In this document: positions 8,351 through 16,607 of the stretch, piece by piece
How positions within the stretch are numbered: position 1 is the first letter of the stretch
Layout: each line of letters opens with the position of its first letter
Assembly (NCBI RefSeq): GCF_018449435.1
Contig: NZ_JAHCMU010000003.1
Coordinates: 1 to 64,000 of the forward strand
From: Flagellimonas sp. 389
GTDB lineage: Bacteria; Bacteroidota; Bacteroidia; Flavobacteriales; Flavobacteriaceae
Direction of reading: 5' to 3'
DNA: 64,000 bases
Translations under genes and position numbers: made by a program
Notes under the pieces: generated by a model
What the model was told of the DNA's origin: nothing
The model's input: the letters and a program-made list of their open reading frames with translations, nothing else
Databases searched by the model: none

Positions 8351-9761
8351 TACCAAACACGATTTTAAGATAAGCTCGGACCTTGCGCAACGTATTACTG
8401 CGGAGCAGGCCTTCCACTATAGGATTGTACCTAAAGAATTCACGGATACTACTTTGGTGCTTTGGACCGATGCTTCAAGCCTTGAAAGCCTATCTTCGGA
8501 ATTGATGATCGTTATGGATTCCCCTGTACGATTGGAGCGATTATCATCTGAAGAATTACAAGATTACTTGACCGCCAATTACAGGCAGGCACAGAAAGGT
8601 CAGAACAACGAATTGCACTATACCCCTGATTTTCTGGAAAAAATACTGGTCAATGCAAAGACAATCGGCAGTAGTGATATCCATTTTGAACCTTATGAAA
8701 CTGCATGTCGAGTCCGTTTCAGATTGGATGGAAAACTCGTAGAACAGTTTAAGGTTCCTATCAAAGAGTATCCCACAATCATCAACAAAATCAAAATAAA
8801 GGCAGATTTGGATATCGCCGAAAAGCGATTGCCACAAGATGGACGGATTACGATGAAAATGAACAATGATGAATTCGATGTTCGTGTGTCCTCTCTCCCT
8901 ACACTTTTTGGTGAAAAAATTGTGCTTCGGATCTTGAACAAGGATACCGAATCGGTCACCTTGGAAGATTTGGGGTTCAATCCCTTGGAATTGGCACGGT
9001 ACAAGGAAGGTATAAAAATGCCCAATGGAATCATTTTGATATCGGGTCCCACAGGTTCTGGAAAGACAACTACGCTCTATGCCACATTAAAAATTCTCAA
9101 TGATGCCAAAACCAATGTTCTCACCATAGAGGATCCTATAGAATATACCCTGGAAGGCATAAATCAAGTACAGTTAAAGGAAAATATTGGTTTGGATTTT
9201 GCCAGTGCGCTGCGGACCTTTTTAAGACAAGACCCAGATATTATCATGGTCGGGGAGATACGCGATGTAAAAACTGCCAACATGGCCATTAGGGCTTCAT
9301 TGACCGGGCATTTGGTCTTATCTACAATTCACACCAATTCCGCTTGGGCCACTATTTCCCGATTGATCGATATGGGGATTCCCCCATTTCTTATTGCCAG
9401 TACTTTAAATACAAGTGTTGCGCAACGTTTGGTAAGAAAGTTGTGTCCAAACTGTAAAAGAAAAGGTGCTATTGAAAAAAGTCTTTTTCCAGAAGGGTTT
9501 CAACCTCCCAAAAATTTGACCCATCATTATTTACCTACCGGATGCCAAAAATGCCATCATACCGGATATCAAGGGAGAAGGGCCATCTATGAAATTATAC
9601 CGATTACAAAAAAACTGGTGCCCCATATAAAGAACAACGAACTGGATATTCAGAAATATCTGAACGACCATAACATACCAAATCTACGTGACAATGCGCT
9701 ACTGCTTGTTGCGGAAGGAACAACTTCTATCGAAGAAGTATATCCCATGCTAACCAATTGA
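8340..9761 (+). CDS. gspE: GspE/PilB-type secretion ATPase
   Basis: 473 residues from ATG 8340; an upstream in-frame start at 8298 lies well inside the peptidase gene and adds no domain sequence. The N-terminal 90 residues are a GspE-N-like region. The ATPase core has a Walker A motif GPTGSGKTT (residues about 236-244), an Asp box (LTIEDPIE), a Walker B region (RQDPDIIMVGEIRD) and a His box (LTGHLVLSTIHTNSA). A tetracysteine zinc site follows: CPNC near 370 and CQKC near 403, typical of GspE/PilB. It powers pseudopilus assembly from the cytoplasm. Usually it docks on GspL/PilM and GspF/PilC; the latter is not encoded here. Confidence 0.95.
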   Translation: MAIDTKHDFKISSDLAQRITAEQAFHYRIVPKEFTDTTLVLWTDASSLESLSSELMIVMDSPVRLERLSSEELQDYLTANYRQAQKGQNNELHYTPDFLEKILVNAKTIGSSDIHFEPYETACRVRFRLDGKLVEQFKVPIKEYPTIINKIKIKADLDIAEKRLPQDGRITMKMNNDEFDVRVSSLPTLFGEKIVLRILNKDTESVTLEDLGFNPLELARYKEGIKMPNGIILISGPTGSGKTTTLYATLKILNDAKTNVLTIEDPIEYTLEGINQVQLKENIGLDFASALRTFLRQDPDIIMVGEIRDVKTANMAIRASLTGHLVLSTIHTNSAWATISRLIDMGIPPFLIASTLNTSVAQRLVRKLCPNCKRKGAIEKSLFPEGFQPPKNLTHHYLPTGCQKCHHTGYQGRRAIYEIIPITKKLVPHIKNNELDIQKYLNDHNIPNLRDNALLLVAEGTTSIEEVYPMLTN

Positions 9762-9765
9762 ACTG

Positions 9766-11985
9766 ATGAAGAAAAATCTATTATTCCTTCTCTTACTTTT
9801 TTCTATACTTCTTACGGCCCAGGAAGAAAGCAGAATACAAAATATAAAGAACAATCTGGAGCTGCTTGCGGTCGAAAACCCAGGGCTTTCAGAAAATTTA
9901 AAGCTGGACATTAATGTAAACAGTGTATCAATTTCCAATTTTCTATTGGCAGTATCGCAAGTTCACAAAGTAAATATCAATATAGACCCCAGCCTTCAAG
10001 GCATTAATATCGTAAACAACTTTTCAAACGTTACGGTTTCGGACATTTTGGTTTTTTTATGCAAGCAGTACAGCTTGGATATTAATTTTACCGGCAATAT
10101 TCTTTCCATCCAAAAATATCAACCGCCACCGGAAATAGTCCCCGAGAAAGAAATTTTGGTTTCTTTTGACGCTATCAATAGCCTAATTTCCCTGGACCTT
10201 AAAGGAGACCCTCTTGAGAAAGCATTTCGGAAGATCATGGATGTATCGGGACAAAACCTATTGTTCAATAGCGGGATGGAAACAATTCCCTTGACACTTT
10301 ACATAAAGGATGTTTCTATGGATATGGCTATGGAAAAATTAGCGGAGACCAATAATTTAAAGTATGCCAAATCAAGGGATGGCTTTTATCTTTTTGATAA
10401 GTTCATAGAGAATACTTTACCAAATTCCCGAGTATCTGGCGGTTCCTATTTAGGCAACAATAATTTCCAATATCAGGTGCTTGATACGGTAAACAGAATT
10501 TTGACCGTGGATTTTACCAATGTGCCCATTGCGGATATTGTACATGAAATAAGTTTAGATCTAGATTTGGATGTCTATATGGCAACACCTTTGACCGAAG
10601 CGGGAAACATCAGTTTCAAGGCCAAGCAAATCTACTATGATGAATTACTGACCAAGATGTTCGAGAGCAAAGCCAAATTCTCGAATCCGGTCGCTGATCC
10701 TTCTAATGGTCAACTTTCAAATCAGCCCCAAAACAGAAATCAGAACAGGTCAGCTCCAAACATTGGGTTAAGTTCCAATACTGCAACGTTCACCTTTAAA
10801 AAGGAAAACGATCTCTATTTCTTTGGAACGGCAGACCAGCTCAGTGTTAGAAAGTTTGAAATTGTACAGATGATGCACCGATCCGTGGAACTTTTGGGTG
10901 ACCCCATGCAATCTGGAGGATTTGGAAGATCGGCTGGGAGAACGGTCCAAGCAGGAGTCAATTTTTTAGGCAACAACGGTTTTCAAGGTGGTGCAAATGG
11001 ATTTGGAAATAATCAAGGAGGTTTTGGACAAAATCCCAATACCACGCGCAGAATCAACACCCAACCCACACAGTTTAACAATTATTCATCAAATGCAGAG
11101 GCGATTGTCAGCATCTTGCCAGATGATGTGGTCGCTGATTTGGATATCAAGATAGATTTTGAACTCAATAGTTTTCTCATTAGTGGACCTGCAGCCAACA
11201 TAAATCGTTTCAAAAAATTCGTCAAAGAGATTGACAAACCAGTTCCTGTTGTACTCATCGAGGTTATGCTAATAGAAGTAAGAAAAACGGCCACGGTAGA
11301 AACTGGAATCAGTTGGGGCATTGGGGAAGAACCCGTACAAACGAGTGGTGGAATCTTTCCTGAAACTGACTTGACTTTGGGTGCAAAGACGGTAAATAAA
11401 ATAATCGGTGGATTCGATGGGTTCGGCTCTTTTAATATTGGACGTGTAGTTCCCGAATTCTTTGCAACGATAAAGGCTATGGAGGCCAATGGGAACCTAA
11501 AGATCAGGTCTACTCCCAAACTCTCTACCTTGAACGGCCATCGAGCCAACCTTTCCATAGGGGAAACCACATACTACGTCGTAACGAGCCAAAACTTTTT
11601 TGGATCGCAGATACCCACTACTTCCGAGGTTAGGAATTTTCAGCCCATAGATGCGCAATTGGCCGTAAGCATAAAACCATTGGTATCGGGAAACGGGCAG
11701 GTTACCTTGGACATCAATGTTATACAATCCGATTTTAGCTCGGAACGAATCGATGAAGATGCTCCTCCCGGACTTACCTCTAGGGAATTTAGTTCTATCA
11801 TACGAATGCAGAACCAAGATTTGGCAATTTTGGGAGGGTTGGAGGAAAAGGTAAAGAACGATTCTGGCAGTGGAGTACCATTTTTGGCAAGGATACCGGT
11901 CATTAAATGGCTATTCAGCAAAAGAAGAAGAGAGGATACCAAACAAAAACTTACCATTCTTATAAAACCTACAGTAATCTACTAA
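9766..11985 (+). CDS. gspD: Secretin (GspD/PilQ-like) with three STN-like N-domains
   Basis: 739 residues with a signal peptide (MKKNLLFLLLLFSILLTAQ). Three STN/N0-like segments can be read before the ring domains: around 45-115 (SISNFLLAVSQVHKVNINID), 140-210 (DPLEKAFRKIMDVSGQNLLF) and 245-320 (VPIADIVHEISLDLDLDVYM). Residues about 383-440 are a Gly/Asn/Gln-rich insert (repeated GGFG, GFGNN). A short N-domain with LNSFLISGPAANINRFKKFV leads into the secretin core, VPVVLIEVMLIEVR at about 491-505. The end, LAILGGLEEKV then VPFLARIPVIKWLF, is the classical secretin finish. It forms the outer-membrane pore. It starts 4 bp after gspE, and its TAA shares a base with the next ATG. Confidence 0.95.
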   Translation: MKKNLLFLLLLFSILLTAQEESRIQNIKNNLELLAVENPGLSENLKLDINVNSVSISNFLLAVSQVHKVNINIDPSLQGINIVNNFSNVTVSDILVFLCKQYSLDINFTGNILSIQKYQPPPEIVPEKEILVSFDAINSLISLDLKGDPLEKAFRKIMDVSGQNLLFNSGMETIPLTLYIKDVSMDMAMEKLAETNNLKYAKSRDGFYLFDKFIENTLPNSRVSGGSYLGNNNFQYQVLDTVNRILTVDFTNVPIADIVHEISLDLDLDVYMATPLTEAGNISFKAKQIYYDELLTKMFESKAKFSNPVADPSNGQLSNQPQNRNQNRSAPNIGLSSNTATFTFKKENDLYFFGTADQLSVRKFEIVQMMHRSVELLGDPMQSGGFGRSAGRTVQAGVNFLGNNGFQGGANGFGNNQGGFGQNPNTTRRINTQPTQFNNYSSNAEAIVSILPDDVVADLDIKIDFELNSFLISGPAANINRFKKFVKEIDKPVPVVLIEVMLIEVRKTATVETGISWGIGEEPVQTSGGIFPETDLTLGAKTVNKIIGGFDGFGSFNIGRVVPEFFATIKAMEANGNLKIRSTPKLSTLNGHRANLSIGETTYYVVTSQNFFGSQIPTTSEVRNFQPIDAQLAVSIKPLVSGNGQVTLDINVIQSDFSSERIDEDAPPGLTSREFSSIIRMQNQDLAILGGLEEKVKNDSGSGVPFLARIPVIKWLFSKRRREDTKQKLTILIKPTVIY

Positions 11986-13199
11986 TGCTTGAGTTTTTAA
12001 AGACATATTTTACCAAGGGAAATATTTTTTACGGACTGAAAATCTATCAAGTGGAAAATACCATCAAGTTTCATCTTGTGGAAGCCGTTAGAAAGAAAGG
12101 TGAGCTCACCATTGCCAATAGCCAAGACTTTGATGAACTGGATATGCTCCCCAAGTTTTGTAAAACTTCCGTTCCACTCTATCTTATTTGCAATACAGCG
12201 GATGTTATCACAAAGCAGTTGGAAGCCGCATCAAATCTTAGTGGCGAAGCGGCTGTAGAACGTATGTTCCCTGGTTTGGACCTTGATGTTTTTTACTACC
12301 AGATTTCAAAGCTCAAAAACCATTTATTGATAAGCATCGCAAAAAAAAATGGTGTTGACAGCTATTTGGACAAGTTAAAAGAAATGAATTTCAGTGTTGT
12401 CGGATTTTCATTGGGGCTATCTACATTGGGTTCTTTACTGAACTATATCAATAATGAAACCATCTATACCAATACAAATAAAATAGCTTTTGATAGCGGT
12501 CATAGCGAAAAACTTTCAATTTCCAAAGTAAATAATACCGCTCCCGTTAGCTATACCGTTAATGGGTTGCACATGAAAAATTCTGCATTGGTGGCGTTTT
12601 CAGGAATCTTGGATTTTTTATCGGACAGTGCGGCACATAACTCCAATTTTGATGCTGCGGTACAAAATCTCCAAAATGAATTTAAAAGAAATAGAATCTT
12701 CAGGATTGTCTCCAGGTCATCTTTGGTTCTGATACTATTGATTTTACTATCTAACTTTTTTGTCTTCAGTCACTATTTTGATAGCGTAGCCTCGTTAAAG
12801 GAAAATTTAGCATTTGATAACGAGAACAAAAAGAATCTCATGACGCTAACAGCTAAAGTAGCGGAAAAAGAAAGAAAAGTGGATGCCGTCCTATCGGTTA
12901 CAAATTCAAGGACTTCTCACTATTTGGATGAATTGGCAGCTTCTATTCCCAAAAGTATATTATTGGATGGGATACAGTACCAACCACTTACAAAACCGGT
13001 ACAAGTATTGAAACCCATCGAAGTGAACATTGACGAACTTATCGTGACCGGAAATTGTATCAATAGTGAAGACTTTTCATCTTGGTTGATATATCTGGAA
13101 AGATTGGAATGGGTCAGGTCGGTGGAGACTTTAGAGTACGATTACAAAAATCAAAACAGTTCAAATTTTAAGATAAAGATCAGTGCAACAACTCCTTAA
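11985..13199 (+). CDS. PilM/PilN- or GspL-like assembly platform protein
   Basis: 404 residues from ATG 11985, which overlaps the secretin stop (TAATG). An upstream in-frame start at 11907 would only add residues from inside the secretin gene. The N-terminal 240 residues are cytoplasmic and fit a degenerate actin-like fold as in PilM/GspL (no clear nucleotide motif seen). One membrane helix (LVLILLILLSNFFVFSHYF, about 245-264) is followed by a coiled coil and a PilN-like periplasmic domain (LDELAASIPKSILLDGIQYQP; later IYLERLEWVRSVETLEYDY). The order matches a PilM-PilN fusion or GspL, which links the ATPase to the inner membrane. Assignment rests on architecture and position. Confidence 0.75.
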   Translation: MLEFLKTYFTKGNIFYGLKIYQVENTIKFHLVEAVRKKGELTIANSQDFDELDMLPKFCKTSVPLYLICNTADVITKQLEAASNLSGEAAVERMFPGLDLDVFYYQISKLKNHLLISIAKKNGVDSYLDKLKEMNFSVVGFSLGLSTLGSLLNYINNETIYTNTNKIAFDSGHSEKLSISKVNNTAPVSYTVNGLHMKNSALVAFSGILDFLSDSAAHNSNFDAAVQNLQNEFKRNRIFRIVSRSSLVLILLILLSNFFVFSHYFDSVASLKENLAFDNENKKNLMTLTAKVAEKERKVDAVLSVTNSRTSHYLDELAASIPKSILLDGIQYQPLTKPVQVLKPIEVNIDELIVTGNCINSEDFSSWLIYLERLEWVRSVETLEYDYKNQNSSNFKIKISATTP

Positions 13200-13701
13200 A
13201 AATAAAGTAGTTCTCTTATTTCCATTGCTATTGGTGACATTGCTCCTATGCTATAAATTGGCAATATCCAACACATTGGCCCTTAAAAAGGAATACCGCT
13301 CCCTAAAAGCGGAAGAGCAATTGTTCAATGATATTCCACAACAATTAATGTTTCTCTCCAAAAAAGAAAAGTATTTGGACTCGTTGCTCCAAAAGCTGAA
13401 TTTGAACAATACTTCGCTGGAAAACAATCTATTGCGGGTTGTAAATAGTGAAGCTGCCAAGAACAATTTAAAGGTCATGGATTTTAATCCGCCCCATAAA
13501 GTGATTACAGATAATAATTCGGTTACTACCTACGAATTTGTTTTAAGGGGCGGTTTTACCGGTATTTTAAAGACTATTTATACCATTGAGAATCAGTCTA
13601 CCTTTGGAGAGGTCATACATTTAAATTTTTCGAAGGATAAAAACTATAGAACAAACAAGAATCACTTAGAGGTAAAAGTATTGATGCAACATATTGAGTA
13701 G
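13183..13701 (+). CDS. PilO/GspM-like inner-membrane protein
   Basis: 172 residues starting at GTG 13183, overlapping the previous gene by 17 bp. There is one N-terminal membrane helix (VVLLFPLLLVTLLLCYKLAIS), a coiled coil (about 35-75) and a small ferredoxin-like C-domain (VTTYEFVLRGGFTGILKTIYTIE). This is the PilO/GspM layout. It is the last gene of the operon, and its partner should be the preceding GspL-like protein. I see no PilP, GspC or GspF gene afterwards. Confidence 0.75.
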   Translation: MQQLLKNKVVLLFPLLLVTLLLCYKLAISNTLALKKEYRSLKAEEQLFNDIPQQLMFLSKKEKYLDSLLQKLNLNNTSLENNLLRVVNSEAAKNNLKVMDFNPPHKVITDNNSVTTYEFVLRGGFTGILKTIYTIENQSTFGEVIHLNFSKDKNYRTNKNHLEVKVLMQHIE

Positions 13702-14333
13702 AAATTTAAAAAGCGGAAAGAGAATTTATAATATTAAATGTCCCAAATCCTTACCTCTAACTTTGTGCGTGGATCCTGTTTCGATTTTATAATGTTCCGA
13801 TAGATAAGTGTTAAATAAAATCGAAATAGGGCGCATTCTACTATTGCAAAAGGTAACTTGAATTTCATTTCCCATTTAGCAGTGACAAAATTTTTGTGAA
13901 GGACTATAAACCTTATGCTTACGGTATATAATATTAGGAGTCAATTTAAAAATATAAGAGCAATTGTCAATTACAAAAGGTGATTCGAAAATACAAGAGT
14001 AAATGCGAATCCCATAAGAGTAAGATGTATTACATTGGATTCCCCAACAAGCGGGCGGAGCTTATCTATTTTTACTGTATGCACTAACCCAGTAAAAGTC
14101 TCTGTAAGCAATAGACTGGAATTGAACTCTTTTCTGAAGTTTGAAACTGTTTATTATCCCAGAAAATGAGCAATGACGTAATCCAATCTCACGTACTCTT
14201 TTTCTGAATCGTTGCATTTACTTTTGTGATTTTTGCAGAAAACACATGTTTTTATGTGCATTTAGTATTGTAATTGACAACAACTCGACTCTAAGGAGAG
14301 TTGTTCTATTTCAACAATCCCCCGTGTCATTGC
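13702..14333. other. 632-bp intergenic stretch between secretion operon and integrase
   Basis: No supported gene; the longest ATG reading frames are about 20 codons. Near 13945-14010 two loosely similar AT-rich segments occur (AATATAAGAGCAATTG and AATACAAGAGTAAATG). The right end holds a hairpin that may terminate the integrase transcript. This could be decayed element DNA, but nothing proves that. Confidence 0.5.
14279..14305 (-). terminator. Hairpin downstream of the integrase gene
   Basis: AACAACTC at 14279-14286 pairs perfectly with GAGTTGTT at 14298-14305 around an 11-base loop. It lies about 30-55 bases after the integrase stop on the minus strand. No strong T-tract follows, so intrinsic termination is only likely. 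Confidence 0.4.
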
Positions 14334-15584
14334 TCAACAATTACTAATGGTTTTGCTTCTCTTTTCCTCGAACCGTTTCAACAAATCATTTATATCCTCG
14401 CTTATTTTGCTCTCGACCACTCTGGCATATATCTGTGTAGTGGATAGCTTGGTATGTCCCAAAAGTTTGGATACCGTTTCAATGGGCACTCCATTGGACA
14501 GCATTACCGTTATAGCAAAGGTATGTCTGGCAACATGAAAGGAAATGTTCTTGTGGATATTGCAGGATTTCGTTATTTCCTTTAGATAAGTATTTACTTT
14601 TTGGTTTGAGCTTATGGGCAATAAATTGTTTGTAACATCTATTGTTTGGATTGCCCTATACTTCTCAAGTACTGCCCATGCTCTGGGCAATATGGGAACT
14701 TTTACAAGCTTGTCCGTTTTTTCCCGTTTGGTATATATCCAGTAATTGTTGTCTATACCCTTTACAATATTATCTTTTGTAAGTCCCTTGACATCTACAT
14801 ACGATAGTCCCGTATAACAGGAAAAGACAAAACAATCTTTTACCCGCTGTAACCGTTCACTTTTAAAATCGGTGTTCTCCAATAGTTCCAGTTCTCTTTC
14901 ATTTAAAAATACCCTGTCATATTTATTGAATTTTAGCTGAAATTGGTTAAATGGGTTTTTGTTCATCCATTCCAATTTAACAGCTAGGTTTGCCATTTTC
15001 TTTAAACGTTCCATATGCTTCATCACCCCATTGTTACCAAGTACAAGCCATTTTTTGGAATCCCTACAGTTTCTCAGATAATGCTCAAAGTCCGTAATAA
15101 ACCTAAAGTTCAATTGTTTAAGGTAAATATCATTTACTTTTCTTTTTTTGAGTAAAAACCGTTCCAGGTACCTTTCTGTGGTAAAATAGTTTTTCATCGT
15201 TCCCGCTTTAAGAACATGAACCATATTGTTATTATGATAGGTTATTAATTCCTTTAAGGTTTTACTATTCTCATCTTCTCCCAAGTATCGGGACTTAATG
15301 GCATCTGAGGTTATTATTTTATCCTCTTCCAATAGTTGTTTATGGCATTGGAGTAATTTACCATACACTTGGTCCAAATAAGCGTTTAAGGCTCTGATTT
15401 TTTCGGTGTTTCCCCTGCCCCTATTTTTGGCAGAGTCCCATTGTGCTGAATTTGCACACCTTTTTAGACTGATTTCCGCTCTTTTTCCCATGACATTTAT
15501 ACGTGCGTAGATGGAAAGTTCGTTGGGGTTGCTTCTTGATTTTCTTGTGAAGAAAGTAATGGAAAAGGTACTTAATGTTCTCAT
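14334..15584 (-). CDS. Tyrosine recombinase / integrase, IntDOT-like
   Basis: 416 residues. Residues about 1-100 form an arm-binding domain (ITFFTRKSRSNPNELSIYARI), followed by a SAM-like core-binding domain (LKELITYHNNNMV) and the catalytic domain. Visible catalytic elements are the HVARHTFA box (H-x-x-R), LGHTKLSTTQIYARV with His and nucleophile Tyr386, and a basic segment YTKREKTDKLVKVPI. At the usual Arg I position the motif reads TGLSYVD, with Ser261 in place of Arg. IntDOT of the Bacteroides element CTnDOT is known to have Ser there. Such enzymes move conjugative elements and islands. It stands alone: no excisionase, mobilisation or transfer gene is adjacent. A relic tRNA 3' end lies 215 bp upstream of its start. 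Confidence 0.92.
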   Translation of the reverse strand: MRTLSTFSITFFTRKSRSNPNELSIYARINVMGKRAEISLKRCANSAQWDSAKNRGRGNTEKIRALNAYLDQVYGKLLQCHKQLLEEDKIITSDAIKSRYLGEDENSKTLKELITYHNNNMVHVLKAGTMKNYFTTERYLERFLLKKRKVNDIYLKQLNFRFITDFEHYLRNCRDSKKWLVLGNNGVMKHMERLKKMANLAVKLEWMNKNPFNQFQLKFNKYDRVFLNERELELLENTDFKSERLQRVKDCFVFSCYTGLSYVDVKGLTKDNIVKGIDNNYWIYTKREKTDKLVKVPILPRAWAVLEKYRAIQTIDVTNNLLPISSNQKVNTYLKEITKSCNIHKNISFHVARHTFAITVMLSNGVPIETVSKLLGHTKLSTTQIYARVVESKISEDINDLLKRFEEKRSKTISNC

Positions 15585-15742
15585 TTTAAATGACTTTGAT
15601 TAAACAATGATTTGTAAAGACGAAAGTCAAATCATGCCTCAAAGCTCCATAAAGTTAGCACAATTTTAGTGAAACATTGCACACCTAATTGCACACCTTT
15701 TATATGGTTTTATTTGGCATCAAAAAAAATGAACAAAAACAA

Positions 15743-15776
15743 AAAACACTGATAATCATACGATTAACAGTGTTTT
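15743..15776. terminator. Strong bidirectional hairpin beside the tRNA relic
   Basis: AAAACACTGATAATC pairs with GATTAACAGTGTTTT around an ATAC loop, with 14 of 15 pairs formed and runs of A and T on both sides. The intact tRNA-Pro at 29.5 kb also has a terminator just beyond its 3' end, so this may be the matching terminator of the relic tRNA end. Confidence 0.55.
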
Positions 15777-15798
15777 GTTTCAACCTATTTCTAGGTTC

Positions 15799-15821
15799 GT
15801 CGGGATGACAGCGTTTGAACC
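15799..15821 (-). repeat. Relic tRNA-Pro 3' end; candidate attachment site
   Basis: GTCGGGATGACAG is identical to 29532-29544, the acceptor end of tRNA-Pro(GGG). After two mismatches TTTGAACC also matches 29547-29554, so 21 of 23 bases agree in the same orientation. The rest of a tRNA does not follow. Such 3'-end duplications are what tRNA-targeting integrases leave, and an integrase gene lies directly beside it. Confidence 0.6.
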
Positions 15822-16187
15822 CTATCTGTATGTCTTTGAAGACCAGTACAATATCCCAATATTTTCAAAAAATGTCACCCAAACGGTCACCCTCAACGCC
15901 GGTTCGACGTTTTCGTTCTATAAAATTAGTAAAAGTTGTTCAAACTAATACAATGGAGTACAAATAAGATTTCCTTTGCTCAACTTGTCACTATAGGTCT
16001 TAACTCAATGGTAAAAGTGAAATCATTTATTGTCCGATTGTCTCTTAAAACGGCCATTTCTCAAGACCTTTTTTCATATCCTTCAAGTTAGTATTGGAGA
16101 ATGTCCAAGGAGTTAGCACAATCGAATTCATGCTTTCTCCTCAATAGTAGAGTCGCGGTGATTACAAAACGAAATCACCTACTACAT

Positions 16188-16598
16188 TTATCCTCCATTT
16201 TCTATAATACCCAGTATACTGGAGATGTTCACAGGTTTTTCCAAGGTAAAATCGGCTCCTAGATTTTTGGCAACACGATCGGTGGAAATAAGATACTCTT
16301 TTTCATGTCGAAAGTATCCGGTCACTGCAATAATTAGGGAATTTTTGTTGTGAATTGCCTCATATCTTCGTATTTGCCCGATGCATTTGATACCTCCATC
16401 GGGTAGGAATTCATTATTCCGTACATGAAATAGGTCAAGGATAAAATAATCATAATTGTTGGTTAACAGTAAATTGGCCTCGTCTGCACTGGGTACTGTA
16501 TCCACATGATAACCTTTGGCCATCAATGTATCCTGCCATTCTGTAGCAAGTCTATAATCATCCTCAACAATGAGAATTCTAGGTGTTTTTTCTGTCAT
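16188..16598 (-). CDS. Single-domain response regulator after the phytochrome gene
   Basis: 136 residues forming one receiver domain: acidic pocket VEDD (11-14), phospho-acceptor Asp55 (YFILDLFH), the conserved Thr in IAVTGYF and Lys in LEKPV. There is no output domain. It starts 9 bp after the phytochrome kinase gene on the same strand, so it is the third gene of a heme oxygenase-phytochrome-receiver operon. The likely role is to accept phosphate from the phytochrome kinase or its own C-terminal receiver. Its output target is not visible. Confidence 0.85.
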   Translation of the reverse strand: MTEKTPRILIVEDDYRLATEWQDTLMAKGYHVDTVPSADEANLLLTNNYDYFILDLFHVRNNEFLPDGGIKCIGQIRRYEAIHNKNSLIIAVTGYFRHEKEYLISTDRVAKNLGADFTLEKPVNISSILGIIENGG

Positions 16599-16607
16599 CT
16601 TTCTCTA

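Larger units (their letters stand above)
15585..16187. other. Intergenic stretch holding tRNA-relic attachment site
   Basis: 603 bp without a supported gene. It contains a strong hairpin (15743-15776), the tRNA-Pro-like 3' end (15799-15821) and a short direct repeat GTCACCC around 15884-15901. From 15905 to 16187 I see nothing recognisable. Confidence 0.5.

Noticed and set aside
11907..11984. Upstream start for the PilM/GspL-like gene
   Set aside because: The extra 26 residues come from inside the secretin gene; ATG 11985 fits the TAATG overlap seen in tight operons.
15743..15776. Hairpin considered as a riboswitch or excisionase site
   Set aside because: A/T runs on both sides and the position next to the tRNA relic fit a bidirectional terminator better; no conserved aptamer sequence was seen.
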